Part shown: piece by piece, positions 34,148 to 44,105 of the stretch
Layout: the number at the start of each line of letters is the position of its first letter
Numbering within the stretch: the first letter of the stretch is position 1
Assembly: GCF_026004055.1 (NCBI RefSeq)
Contig: NZ_BPIJ01000001.1
Coordinates: 1,488,001-1,552,000, forward strand
Direction of reading: 5' to 3'
Origin: Meiothermus sp.
Lineage (GTDB): Bacteria; Deinococcota; Deinococci; Deinococcales; Thermaceae
DNA: 64,000 bases
Program-made: the position numbers and the translations under genes
The notes under the pieces: model-generated
Told to the model about the DNA's origin: nothing
What the model saw: the letters and a program-made list of their open reading frames with translations, nothing else
Databases searched by the model: none

Positions 34148-37100
34148 AGGGGATAGAGCGGAGGGCTCAGGGCTCAGAACTCAGAAAGAGGGGCCTGTAC
34201 CCTGGCGTGCTGCTGGCCCTGGGCTTTTGGCTCCTGGCCTTCGGCGGCATAGCCCTGGCCCAGGCCCGCACCGATCTACGGGGCATCGTGCCGGGCGACC
34301 GGCTGGGCTGGGAGATCCAGGAGCTCAGGGCCAGCGTGGTGGTGAACAAACCCACCCTCCTGAACCTGCAAATCTACTCGCCCGGCTTCGACCCCGGCGA
34401 TTACCGCCGGGCCCTGAGGGGCCAGGAAGAGCTCGGCGACGAGCGCTACGACAAGGGCCAGGGCGAGATGGTGGCAGAGTTTGTGCTCGCGCGAGACGGG
34501 CAGATCCTGGCCCAACAGATCTACCAGGTGGAGCCCCACCGCTGGGTGCTCTTTTTCCGGGGGCCGGTTGAGCCCGGCGTGTACCAGCTTTCCAGCCGCC
34601 TCTTGGGCCTGGGCAAGAATGCCTTCCGCTACCGCATCCAAACCAGCGTGCCAGACGCCGCCGAGCTGCTGGTAGACCCCACCTTGCAGGTTTACGATGT
34701 GCGGCAGTTTCATCTTAGCAACCCCCTCTCGGTCGCGACCATCAAGGGGCAGGATTGGCTCGAGCCCTTCGTGCTCAACGTGAGCCCCGAGGTACTGCCG
34801 CTGCGGGTGGGCTTCTACGACGAAGACGGCGCCAAGGAACTGGAGGGCCGGGTACGGCTGCCGGACGGGCGCATTGAGCCGCGCAGCGTCTCCGGGGATC
34901 GCGACTGGGCCTATTACGACATCCGCCAGCCGGGGGTGATTACCTTTGGCTTCCGCCAACCCAAAACCGCCACCCAGTACTCCAACACCATCGGCTTCCG
35001 GGTGGATGCCTGCATGGAGGTTGAGCAAAACGCCTTCCGGGTGGTGGCCCCGCGCCCAGTCACGGCGGCGGTGGTGGATACCGAGGGCCACCCCCTGAAC
35101 CTGCCCATCGCCACCGAGGGCGACAAAATTCGAACCCTGACCCTTTCCACCCTGCCGGAAGGCTACCGCCTGGCGCGGCTGGAGGTGCAGGGCGGCGAAC
35201 GCCTGGATGAGCAGAGCGTGCGCTTTGGCTGTGCGGGGGGCCAGGCCCGCTTTGTGCTGGAAAGAATCGCTCCCCCTCCGGCCACGCTGGAGCTCGAGGC
35301 GGTGCTGGTGCGGCCCGATGGCGAACAACCCTTTGACCTGCCCCTTCGGGTAGGCGACCAGGCCGTGACCCTGCAAGAGGGCAAGGGCCACCTTGACCTG
35401 CCCGCTGGGGCCCACACCCTGACGCCCGAGCTGGAAGGGGCCCGCATCGAAGGCCCCACATCGGTGCGGCTAGAGAGCGGCCAGACCGGACGGGTGCGCT
35501 TTTTGGTCTACCCACAGGTGCGGCTCAGCCTGGAGGCCACCCCGGCCACCCTGCGGGTCGGCGAACAGACCACCCTGACGGCCCGCGTCCGCACGGCTTT
35601 CCCCCGCCTGCTGCCCGCCGACGTAGAACTAGAGCTGCCCCCCTGCCTGGAGGCCCTAAGCGCCACCCGCCTGACCGCCCCCGTGGCCCAGGGCCGCGAC
35701 GCCGTGTTGCAGGTACCGGCCCGGGCCACCTGCAAAAGCGAGCCCGTAGTGGGCGCCGTCCTGGCCCCCTGGCAGCAGCAAGCCCAGGCCCGGCTGCGCG
35801 TCCTCCAGCCCGCCACCTTCACCCTGCGCAAGGAAGCCCTCACCCCCAGCGTGGCGGTGGGCAGCGAGGCCGTCTGGCGCTTGCGGGTGCAGAACACCGG
35901 CGACGAGGCAGGCCGGGTGCGGGTGCAGGATCCCCTGGCTGCCGGGTTGCAGGGCCTGCCGCTCGAGCAGAGCCTGGAGCTGTTGCCCGGTGAGGAGCGC
36001 GTGCTCGAGGTACGGGCCCGCGTAACCCCCGAAGCCCCCACCACCCTTGCCAACACCGCCCGGCTGCTAAGTGAACGGGGCGAACCCCTGGCCGAGGCCC
36101 GCGCCGAGGTGCAGGTGCTGCGCCCGGTGGCCGAACTCTCGCGCTCGCTGGACAAACGAGTGGTGGTGCCGGGGGAGGAGGTGGAGGTGCGGCTGGTGGT
36201 TCGTAATACCGGCCAGACCCCCCTGGCCTACACCCTGCACGACACCTACCCCGAGTGGCTCGAGGTGGCGCAAGCCCCCGAGTTCGGCGGCGAACTGGCC
36301 CCCGGCCAAAGTACGACCCATACCTACCAAGCCCGGGTGCGCTTTGGTGCTCCGGCGGAGGGGCTCTTCCAGGCCCAGCTCCGGTCGAACGGCGGCGACC
36401 TGAGCACCCCGGATCGCCTCCAGCGCACCCTGCTGCGTCTGGAAAAAACCGTGGAGCCGGCGCGGGTGGTGGTAGGCGGCAAGGCGGTGTTTATCCTCCG
36501 TCTGAGCAACCCCACCGACCATGCCATAACCCTCGAGCTGCAAGAGTCGCCCGACGAGGGCCTCAAAATGCAACTGCCCGACAACCTGCGCTTCACCCTA
36601 CAGGCCGGCGAAGTGCGCGAACTCCAGCTCGAGGCCGAGGCAGGGCGGGTGGGCTTGCTGGAGAACCAGGCCACGGCCTTTGTGAGCGGAACCCCAGCCT
36701 CCTTCCCCACCAAGGCAGTGCTGTCCGTACTGCCTGTACTGGAGCCCCTGCGGCTTTCTACTGTTCACCTCGAGTTCAACCTCCAGAGCACCGGCGGAGA
36801 ACGCCTGCTGCTAACCCACCAGCCGCCGCCGGGGGCCTTCTACGAACCCGGTTCGGCCCGGCTGGATGGCCGGCCCCTGCCCGACCCCCGGATAGATGAT
36901 GCAGGCCGGCTCTACTTCGAGCTGCCCTACCAGGCCCAGGGGGTGGTCTCCTACGGGCTGCGCCACCGCGAGTCCCTGGGGCCCGTGGCCGAACCCACCC
37001 TGACCCTGCGCCTCGCCGACCGGGAGGTGTATTTGCAAGGCCAGCAAACCTTCGCCAGCTTTGAAAAAGCCCGGCCCCTGGAGATGAGAACCCGCGAGGG

Positions 37101-39708
37101 CTTCATTCAAGAACCCCTGCCTGGCACCCTCTTCCGGGTAGACAAGGCCCGGGTGGTGCTGCAAACCCCCTTGGGCCTCGAGACCCGCCTGACCCTGAAC
37201 GGCCAGCCCATGGACGCCAAAAACCTGGGCCAGGCCACCTACGACAGCGGCCGGGGCCTCCAGCGCTTGGAGTACTATGGCCTGCCGCTGCAACCGGGGC
37301 GCAACCTAATTGAGGTGCAAACTCCGGCAGGCGCCGACCGGGTGGAGGTCTTTTTGGTGGGCAGCCCCGTCCGGCTGGAGGTGCGCCCCCTGCGCCTGTT
37401 GGCCGATGGTCGCACCCCTTTGGAGCTGGAGATACGGGCCCTGGATGCCCTGGGCCTGCCGGCTGGCTTTGGCGCCGTTACGGTGGAAACCCAGGGCGAG
37501 CCCCTCGAGCCCGACGCCTTCCCGCTTCTCTCGGGCTATCAGGTGCTGCTCAAGGACGGGCAGGCCCTCCTGCGGCTCAAACCCACCGCCACCCCCACTT
37601 CCCTGCGCCTGCGGCTGGCTTTTGGCGAGCTCGAGGGCCAGGCCGAGTTTTTCGTGCTGGGCCGCCAGAACCGGCTGTGGCAGCTCCAGGGCAGCGTGGG
37701 GGTGCGGCTTGGGGAAAGTGTCCAGGTGTTTGGAATGGGACGCGGCTATCTGGAAAGCCCCTTGGGCGGCGGTACCCTGCGGGCCGCCCTAGATGGCTCG
37801 CTGCGCTTCAACCAGGGCCAGCCCGAGGTGGAAAGCGGCCTGCGGGACTTGCCCGACCCCACCGGGCGCTTCCCCCTCACCGGTGCGGGCAACGAGGCCC
37901 AGTGGCCCCTGCGCTCCGACGACCCGGTGGCCCTGCGCTACGACCAGGAGGGCTTTAGCCTGGGCTACTTTGCCGACCGGTTGAGCGTGTTCGGGGTGGG
38001 CGAGCTACCCCAGGGCACCGCCCTGCGCTTGGAGACCCGCGACGACCTGGCCCTGCAAGGCTTCGTGGGCTGGCTGCCGGTGGGCAGCAAAACCGACCTC
38101 ATCGTGCCCGATGGCACCCGCTTCTACCGGCTTTCTGGCCCTGCCGAACCCGGCAGCGAACAGGTGGTGCTCCTGGTTGGGGCCAGCGAGAAACGCCTGG
38201 AACGCCTCAAGGACTACGTGCTGGACGCTGCCAGCGGCATTCTGACCCTCTCCGAACCGCTCTGGCCCAGCAGTCCTGAGTTCGAGCCGGTGCGGCTGCG
38301 GGTGGTCTATGCCCCACTGGGGGGCGCCCGCGAGCTGGGCTACGGGGCCGGGGCCAGATGGCGGGTGGGCGAGTTTAGCCTTGGGGCGGGGGCCGCGTAC
38401 CTGCCCGGCAATGGCTGGCGCTACGGGGCCGAAGCCGCCTACCAGCTTCCTGGGTTTGGCCTGCGGGCCACCTACAGCCGGGGCACGGCCGAGCGCTTTG
38501 GCCTCGAGCTTTCCGGCAAGAATGGCCCCCTGGAGTCCACCGCCAACCTGACCTACCAGGGCAAGCTCCAGGGCCAGGCCCAGGTAGCCTACAGCCTGAG
38601 CGAGGCCGACCGGGTCTCCCTAGAGCACCAGACCACCGAAACCAACCAAACCGGCCTGCTCTATACCCGCCGCCTGAACCCCGCCTTCTCGGTGGGGGGC
38701 GGGCTGGGTTACACCTGGGAGACCGGCACACTCTTGGGTCTGGGGCGGCTGGGCCTGCAAAGCGGGGCCCTCTTTGCCGAGCTGACCCACGCCCAACCTT
38801 TTAGCCTTATGCAAAGCGCTTCCACCCGTCTGCGGAGTAGCTACGCCTTCGACCCCAACCTCACCGCCGAGGCCGACCTGACCCAGACCTGGGGCCTGGG
38901 CTTCTCGGGCAGCTTTGGCCTGAAGCAAAAACTGGGGAGCGCCAACCTGGCCTTGTCCTACCAACTGCCCGGCGCGGCGGGAGAGGGCAACCGGGCCCGC
39001 TTTGGACTGGAGGCCCCCCTCCCCCTCTCCGAACGCTGGAGCCTGAATGCCAGCGCAGGCTACGAGCGGAGCCTCTCCACCGGGGCCGACCAGGCCGCTT
39101 TTGGCCTGGCCCTGCGCTACGGGGCCGAGGGGTTTAGCGCCACCCTGGGAGCCGAGACGGCCTGGGCCGCCGGGGGGCCCAAGGTGGTGCTCAGGGCCGG
39201 GGCCACCGGGCAGCTCGACGCCCAGCAGACCCTCTCGCTGGACGCCAACGCCCAGGTCGCACCCACCTTCGAGGGTCGCTTTACCCTGGCCTACGCCCTG
39301 CGTGGGCGCGATGTGTCGCTCCTCAGCTACCACCGCCTGAATAGCGGGAATGAGCGGGTGCTCGAGGGCGCCCTGGCCACCAGCTACCACCCCGAGCCCC
39401 GCTTCCAGCTCCGTCCCAGCCTGGCCTACCGCCTCAAGCTCGACGACCCTGCCGGCCATACCTACCAGCTGGGCCTGGGCGGCAACTACTACTTCACCGA
39501 TTGGCTGGGCCTGGGGGCCGCGGTCTACCACCAGCTCCAGCCCGGAACCTCCACGAGCGCCACGGCGTTCTCGCTCGAGGCCAGCTTCCGCCTGGTGGAG
39601 GGGGTGTGGTTCAACCTGGGTTACACCTTCGGTGGCTCCCTGGGCCTCACCCCGGACACCGCGCCCGGCTTTTACCTGCGCCTGGACTTTTTGGGAGGGG
39701 AAAGGTGA
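34144..39708 (+). CDS. Giant outer-membrane protein: DUF11/Ig-like repeats with C-terminal beta-barrel
   Basis: An 1854-residue protein, GTG start, signal peptide within residues 1-40 (LALGFWLLAFGGIALAQA). An N-terminal beta region (about 40-380) leads to a PEGA-like segment (HLDLPAGAHTLTPELEG), then DUF11-like repeats (about 560-900; AVWRLRVQNTGDEAGRVRV, VEVRLVVRNTGQTPLAYTL). An invasin-type Ig-like domain follows (LRLLADGRTPLELEIRALDA). From about residue 1170 alternating amphipathic strands rich in Tyr, Gly and Leu run to the end (YGAGARWRVGEFSLGAGAAY, GFYLRLDFLGGER), as in an outer-membrane barrel. It is the likely membrane anchor or exporter of the cluster. Exact family not recognised. 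Confidence 0.72.
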   Translation: MKGIERRAQGSELRKRGLYPGVLLALGFWLLAFGGIALAQARTDLRGIVPGDRLGWEIQELRASVVVNKPTLLNLQIYSPGFDPGDYRRALRGQEELGDERYDKGQGEMVAEFVLARDGQILAQQIYQVEPHRWVLFFRGPVEPGVYQLSSRLLGLGKNAFRYRIQTSVPDAAELLVDPTLQVYDVRQFHLSNPLSVATIKGQDWLEPFVLNVSPEVLPLRVGFYDEDGAKELEGRVRLPDGRIEPRSVSGDRDWAYYDIRQPGVITFGFRQPKTATQYSNTIGFRVDACMEVEQNAFRVVAPRPVTAAVVDTEGHPLNLPIATEGDKIRTLTLSTLPEGYRLARLEVQGGERLDEQSVRFGCAGGQARFVLERIAPPPATLELEAVLVRPDGEQPFDLPLRVGDQAVTLQEGKGHLDLPAGAHTLTPELEGARIEGPTSVRLESGQTGRVRFLVYPQVRLSLEATPATLRVGEQTTLTARVRTAFPRLLPADVELELPPCLEALSATRLTAPVAQGRDAVLQVPARATCKSEPVVGAVLAPWQQQAQARLRVLQPATFTLRKEALTPSVAVGSEAVWRLRVQNTGDEAGRVRVQDPLAAGLQGLPLEQSLELLPGEERVLEVRARVTPEAPTTLANTARLLSERGEPLAEARAEVQVLRPVAELSRSLDKRVVVPGEEVEVRLVVRNTGQTPLAYTLHDTYPEWLEVAQAPEFGGELAPGQSTTHTYQARVRFGAPAEGLFQAQLRSNGGDLSTPDRLQRTLLRLEKTVEPARVVVGGKAVFILRLSNPTDHAITLELQESPDEGLKMQLPDNLRFTLQAGEVRELQLEAEAGRVGLLENQATAFVSGTPASFPTKAVLSVLPVLEPLRLSTVHLEFNLQSTGGERLLLTHQPPPGAFYEPGSARLDGRPLPDPRIDDAGRLYFELPYQAQGVVSYGLRHRESLGPVAEPTLTLRLADREVYLQGQQTFASFEKARPLEMRTREGFIQEPLPGTLFRVDKARVVLQTPLGLETRLTLNGQPMDAKNLGQATYDSGRGLQRLEYYGLPLQPGRNLIEVQTPAGADRVEVFLVGSPVRLEVRPLRLLADGRTPLELEIRALDALGLPAGFGAVTVETQGEPLEPDAFPLLSGYQVLLKDGQALLRLKPTATPTSLRLRLAFGELEGQAEFFVLGRQNRLWQLQGSVGVRLGESVQVFGMGRGYLESPLGGGTLRAALDGSLRFNQGQPEVESGLRDLPDPTGRFPLTGAGNEAQWPLRSDDPVALRYDQEGFSLGYFADRLSVFGVGELPQGTALRLETRDDLALQGFVGWLPVGSKTDLIVPDGTRFYRLSGPAEPGSEQVVLLVGASEKRLERLKDYVLDAASGILTLSEPLWPSSPEFEPVRLRVVYAPLGGARELGYGAGARWRVGEFSLGAGAAYLPGNGWRYGAEAAYQLPGFGLRATYSRGTAERFGLELSGKNGPLESTANLTYQGKLQGQAQVAYSLSEADRVSLEHQTTETNQTGLLYTRRLNPAFSVGGGLGYTWETGTLLGLGRLGLQSGALFAELTHAQPFSLMQSASTRLRSSYAFDPNLTAEADLTQTWGLGFSGSFGLKQKLGSANLALSYQLPGAAGEGNRARFGLEAPLPLSERWSLNASAGYERSLSTGADQAAFGLALRYGAEGFSATLGAETAWAAGGPKVVLRAGATGQLDAQQTLSLDANAQVAPTFEGRFTLAYALRGRDVSLLSYHRLNSGNERVLEGALATSYHPEPRFQLRPSLAYRLKLDDPAGHTYQLGLGGNYYFTDWLGLGAAVYHQLQPGTSTSATAFSLEASFRLVEGVWFNLGYTFGGSLGLTPDTAPGFYLRLDFLGGER

Positions 39709-42700
39709 AAAGGCTCCTCTTCTTCCTGCTGGTTCTCGCGCTGGGCCTGGCCCAGGCCCAGGTCATTCGCAACTTCACCTCGCGCTACAGCACCAACACC
39801 ACCGGCGACATTGTGATTATCGGCAATACCCTGATGACCTGCCCCACAAGCACCGACTGCACGAACGCGCGCAACGGTAGTGGTAGCATATTGAACAACA
39901 ACAGCTTTGCAATGGTATACGTGGATGCCGATAGCGACCCCACCACCTTCAACTCCTCCTCGGCCACCCTGAACCTGCCCACTGGGGCCTCGGTGCTCTG
40001 GGCCGGGCTCTACTGGGGTGCCGAAGCGCCGAGCCTCCCCAGCCCCAACACCGTGCACTTCCGCACCCCGGCCACCGCCGGCTACCAGACCCTCATCGCA
40101 AGCCAAACCGACTCTCTTACGGCCGCCGCGGGCAGAATCCGGTACCAAGGTTTCGTAGAGGTTACCGCCCTGGTTCAGGCAGGGGGTAACGGCACCTACT
40201 GGGCCGCGAACGTGACCGGCAGCCCCAACAATGCCGACCGCTACGCCGGCTGGAGCCTGGTGGTGGTCTACCAGCACCCCAGCCAGCCCTTGCGCCACCT
40301 GAACGTGTTTGATGGCTACGCCTCAGTAACCGGCACTACTACAGTAAACACCCCGGTGAGCGGCTTCCTGACCCCGGCCACCGGCCCGGTCAACGTCCGG
40401 CTGGGTACGGTGGCCTACGAGGGCGACCTGGGAACCACCGGTGACCGAATGCAGCTCAACGGCACCGACCTCTCCAACGCCACCAACCCCGCTACCAACT
40501 TTTTCAACTCCACCATCAGCGACCTAGGCGCGCACTTAACCAGCAAAACCCCCAACTACATCAACCAGCTCGGCTTCGACATAGACCGGCTGGAAGTCAG
40601 CGGGCCGATTGGCAACAACCAGAGTTCTGCTACGGTGTCCTTTGTTACCTCGGGCGACGCCTACTACCCCGGCGTGCTCACCTTTACGGTGAACATCTAC
40701 GCCCCCAACCTCACCACCACCTTCACCAAGACCGTGGCCGACGTCAACGGGGGGAATGTGCTGGTGGGCGACGTCCTGGAGTACACCATCAGCTTCACCA
40801 ATACCGGGCAGGACGGGGCCACCAACGTGGTGGTGCGCGACCCCATCCCAGCGGGCACCCAGTACGTGCCGGGAAGCCTCCAGGTGCTCTCCAACGCCGC
40901 CGCGGCCCCCACCGGCTCCTTCACCGACGCCAGCGGCGACGATATCGCCGAGTACGCCGCGGCCTGCCCCGAACTTTCGGGCAGCCCCCCCTGCGTGCGC
41001 TTCCGGCTGGGCACCGGAGCGAACGCCACCCAGGGCGGCCTGATCCTCCCCACCCAGGGGGCCAGTATGCGCTTTAGGGTGCAGGTGCTGCCCAGCGCCG
41101 CCGGCACCACCCTGACCAACACCGCCCAGGTCAGCTACAACGGCCAGACCCTGGGCACGGCCTTCAACCAAAGCGCAAGCGCCACGGCCAGCAGCAGCGT
41201 GCCCACCCCACCCAGCCTGAGCAAAGCCTTTAGCCCGGGCAGCATTCCCGCAGGCGGCACCAGCACCCTCACCATCACCCTTTCCAACCCCAATGCCCAA
41301 GCTGCGACGCTCACCGCGGCCCTGGTAGACAATTTGCCCTCGGGTCTGACGGTGGCCAGTCCACCCGCCGCTTCCACCACCTGCCCGGGTGGAACCCTCA
41401 CGGCCACCCCTGGCAGTAGCTCGGTAAGCCTCGGTAGCGGAGCCCAAATCCCCGCCAGCGGCTCCTGTTCGATCAGCGTGAACATTACGGGCAGCGCCCC
41501 CGGCAGCTACACCAATACCCTACCCGCCGGAGCTCTGCAGACCAACCAGGGCAATAACACCGCCGCGGCCAGCGCCACCCTGAGCATCCTGGGGGCCAGC
41601 CTCTCGGGCCGGGTCTACGCCGACCAGGAACCCAACGGGGTGGCCGAGCCTTCTGAGGGCTGGAGTGGGCCCACCGTGTATGTGAACCTGGTACAGGGCA
41701 GCAGCGTGGTGCAGTCGGTAACGGTAAGCGCGGGCAGCGGCGCCTACACCTTTAGCGCGGTGCCCCCCGGCAGTTATACCCTGGTGGTGGCCACCACCCC
41801 TACGGCCACCACCCCCGCAGCCCCTGCGGGATGGCTCTTTGTGAACCCGGCGGGTTCGCGGAGCATCACCATGAGCGGCAGCAGCCTCGCGGGCCAGGAT
41901 TTCGGCCTGTTCAACGGCTCGCGCATCCGGGGCACGGTGTTCCGCGACGATGGACAAGGCAGCGGCACCGCCAACAACGCCCTGCAAGACGGGGGGGAGC
42001 CCGGCATTCCCAACGTTTTGGTCACGGCCTCGAGCGGAAGCAACAGCCGCAGCGCCTACACCGATGCCAACGGTCTTTACGCGCTGTTTATACCGGCCAG
42101 CTTTGGTTCCACCCTGACCCTGAGCCACCCCCAGCAGCCTGCCACCGGCAGCAACGTGGGGGGCTCGAGCGTGAGCTTAGCCGCCAGCTACGGCGCGCCA
42201 GCCGCCGCCAGCCGTACCATCGGCAGCTTTGCCGCCGGCCAGTATTACGAGGGCTACAACTTCGGGGTGGTGCGCGAGAGCCGCCTGAGCCCGGATCAGT
42301 CGGGGCAGGCTCCCAGCCCCGGCGCCATCACCTACAGCCACCTCTACCGCCCCGGCACCCTGGGCACGGTGAACCTTAGCCAGAGCGGGGGTGGCTATAC
42401 CTACGCCCTGCGCCGCGATGGGAACTGCGACGGCGATTTTTCCGACGCGGGCGAGGGCTTCCAACCCTTGCCGCAGAGCTTTACCGTGGATGCCACCTGG
42501 CCTCGAGAGAGCGACGGGAGCTTGCGGGCCTGCGCCCTGGAACTGCAGGTAACGGTGCCCGCCGGTCTGCCGGGGGGGCGGGTGGACATGGCCCAGCTTC
42601 AGGCCGCCCTGGGCTGGGGGAGCAATCCCTCGGTTACCGACACCCGGCGGGTTTTCGATAGCACCACGGTAGTCACGGCAGGAAGCCTGCAACTCCTGAA

Positions 42701-43073
42701 GGAAGTACGCAACGTGAGCAGTGGAAGCCCCTTCGCCCAGAGCGCCCAGGGGCGGCCCGGCGAGGTGCTCGAGTACCGCATCGCCTATCAGAACATCGGC
42801 AGCCAGCCCATCTTCAATGTGGTGCTCACCGACCCCATTCCCTTCTTTACCACCCTGGTACAAAACGCCTACGGCGGTACCGGCGAGCTCGAGCTGGCCT
42901 GCCCCAATGGCGCCCTGGTACGCCCCGACCTGGGCAGCGTGTCCAGCATCAGCCTCAACCTGGCCTCGCTGTGCAGCCTCAGCACCGCCCCCAACCCCAG
43001 CGGCAGCGGCACCCTGCCGGCGCTGCTACCGGGCCAGGGGGGATACTTCCTGTACCGGGTGCAGGTGCAGTAG
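39705..43073 (+). CDS. Large secreted DUF11 / Cna-B-like surface protein
   Basis: An 1122-residue protein, GTG start overlapping the barrel gene stop by 4 bp (GTGA); the frame is open upstream but only shadows that gene. Signal peptide VKRLLFFLLVLALGLAQA. An N-terminal domain (LPTGASVLWAGLYWGAEAPS, RYAGWSLVVVYQHPSQPLRH) is followed by DUF11 repeats (VLEYTISFTNTGQDGATNVV, STLTITLSNPNAQAATLTA). Two SdrD-B/Cna-B-type domains come next (LSGRVYADQEPNGVAEPSEG, IRGTVFRDDGQGSGTANNAL), then a final DUF11 domain ending YRVQVQ. The same last residues end the 898-aa protein. It is a likely surface adhesin or fibre subunit. Confidence 0.75.
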   Translation: MKRLLFFLLVLALGLAQAQVIRNFTSRYSTNTTGDIVIIGNTLMTCPTSTDCTNARNGSGSILNNNSFAMVYVDADSDPTTFNSSSATLNLPTGASVLWAGLYWGAEAPSLPSPNTVHFRTPATAGYQTLIASQTDSLTAAAGRIRYQGFVEVTALVQAGGNGTYWAANVTGSPNNADRYAGWSLVVVYQHPSQPLRHLNVFDGYASVTGTTTVNTPVSGFLTPATGPVNVRLGTVAYEGDLGTTGDRMQLNGTDLSNATNPATNFFNSTISDLGAHLTSKTPNYINQLGFDIDRLEVSGPIGNNQSSATVSFVTSGDAYYPGVLTFTVNIYAPNLTTTFTKTVADVNGGNVLVGDVLEYTISFTNTGQDGATNVVVRDPIPAGTQYVPGSLQVLSNAAAAPTGSFTDASGDDIAEYAAACPELSGSPPCVRFRLGTGANATQGGLILPTQGASMRFRVQVLPSAAGTTLTNTAQVSYNGQTLGTAFNQSASATASSSVPTPPSLSKAFSPGSIPAGGTSTLTITLSNPNAQAATLTAALVDNLPSGLTVASPPAASTTCPGGTLTATPGSSSVSLGSGAQIPASGSCSISVNITGSAPGSYTNTLPAGALQTNQGNNTAAASATLSILGASLSGRVYADQEPNGVAEPSEGWSGPTVYVNLVQGSSVVQSVTVSAGSGAYTFSAVPPGSYTLVVATTPTATTPAAPAGWLFVNPAGSRSITMSGSSLAGQDFGLFNGSRIRGTVFRDDGQGSGTANNALQDGGEPGIPNVLVTASSGSNSRSAYTDANGLYALFIPASFGSTLTLSHPQQPATGSNVGGSSVSLAASYGAPAAASRTIGSFAAGQYYEGYNFGVVRESRLSPDQSGQAPSPGAITYSHLYRPGTLGTVNLSQSGGGYTYALRRDGNCDGDFSDAGEGFQPLPQSFTVDATWPRESDGSLRACALELQVTVPAGLPGGRVDMAQLQAALGWGSNPSVTDTRRVFDSTTVVTAGSLQLLKEVRNVSSGSPFAQSAQGRPGEVLEYRIAYQNIGSQPIFNVVLTDPIPFFTTLVQNAYGGTGELELACPNGALVRPDLGSVSSISLNLASLCSLSTAPNPSGSGTLPALLPGQGGYFLYRVQVQ

Positions 43074-43101
43074 ACCACCAAGGGCCAGGCCCAAGAAGAT
43101 T

Positions 43102-43107
43102 TACACT
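43102..43107 (+). promoter_or_regulatory. -10 element TACACT for ygfZ
   Basis: TTACACT ends 6 nt before the ATG at 43114; no ribosome-binding site lies between them. Leaderless transcription is predicted. Confidence 0.55.
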
Positions 43108-43113
43108 GAAGCT

Positions 43114-44091
43114 ATGTCGTTGCAAGCATTGCATGAGTCGCAGGGGGTGCAGTGGCAGCAGCAGGGTACGCAAGCCATTCCCTGGAACTATGGCGCGGTC
43201 GAGGCCGAGCTCGAGGCCCTTCAGTACGGCGCGGGCCTGCTGGATTTTTCCGAATACGGCTTGCTGGAGCTCAAAGGGCCCGACCGCACCGAGTTTTTGC
43301 ACAACCAATGCACCTCCGACATCCGCTCGATGCTGCGCCATAGCTGGCTCGAGACCCTCTTCCTGAACGCCAAGGGCCAGATCGAACATCTGGGACTGGT
43401 TTTGCATACGGGCGAGTCCTTCTGGATTAGCTCGCCCAGCGCAACAGCGTTGGCCAACCGTTTTCGCCGATACATCGTGTTCGATCAGGTCGAGGTTGCC
43501 GAGCTTCCCTGGGCGCTTTTACGCTTGCAAGGCCCCGACGCCGAAAACGTAGCCCAGCAGCTCTTTGCCCTACCCCCGCGTTGGGGTCTGCGTATCACCT
43601 CAGATCTGCTATCGGTGCGCGATGAACTGGGCCTGTGGTTGTTTGTACCCTCCTCCCAGGCCGCCCGGCTGGCCCAACAGTTGCTCGAGGCCGGCGCCCG
43701 CTTAGTAGGCCGCGAGGCCTGGCAGATCTGGCGGGTCGAGCGCGGCCTGGCCGACCTGCCCGAGGCCCTGGGCGAACTCCCCCAGGAAGTCGGCTGGGAG
43801 GGACGGGTCAGCTACAAAAAAGGCTGCTACCTGGGGCAAGAGATTATGGCCCGGCTCGAAGCCCGGGGCAACACCCGTTACCAACTGATGGGCCTTCTGG
43901 GACAAAAAGAAATCCCCTCGGGGGCTCTTGTGTACCGCGAGGGGAGACAGGTCGGTCGAGTCGGTACATCGGTGGAATCACCCCGTCTGGGGGCCATTGC
44001 CCTGGCCTTGCTACGCAAGGAACTAGCCCCCGGCGACCAGGTTCAGATTGAGGGCTGGTCGGCCACCGTATCGGGCCTGCCCATGCAATAA
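43114..44091 (+). CDS. ygfZ: YgfZ/GcvT family folate-binding protein
   Basis: A 325-residue protein of the YgfZ family, related to the T-protein of the glycine cleavage system, which helps make or repair [4Fe-4S] clusters in a folate-dependent way. The signature KGCYLGQEIMARLEARG contains the conserved cysteine. The N-terminal half (LLDFSEYGLLELKGPDRTEF, LHNQCTSDIRSM) is the folate-binding GcvT fold. The start follows a TACACT box. A link to the many Fe-S enzymes in the window (Ttr, Aio, Rieske) is plausible but general. Confidence 0.9.
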   Translation: MSLQALHESQGVQWQQQGTQAIPWNYGAVEAELEALQYGAGLLDFSEYGLLELKGPDRTEFLHNQCTSDIRSMLRHSWLETLFLNAKGQIEHLGLVLHTGESFWISSPSATALANRFRRYIVFDQVEVAELPWALLRLQGPDAENVAQQLFALPPRWGLRITSDLLSVRDELGLWLFVPSSQAARLAQQLLEAGARLVGREAWQIWRVERGLADLPEALGELPQEVGWEGRVSYKKGCYLGQEIMARLEARGNTRYQLMGLLGQKEIPSGALVYREGRQVGRVGTSVESPRLGAIALALLRKELAPGDQVQIEGWSATVSGLPMQ

Positions 44092-44105
44092 AAGCGCATC
44101 CGGTA

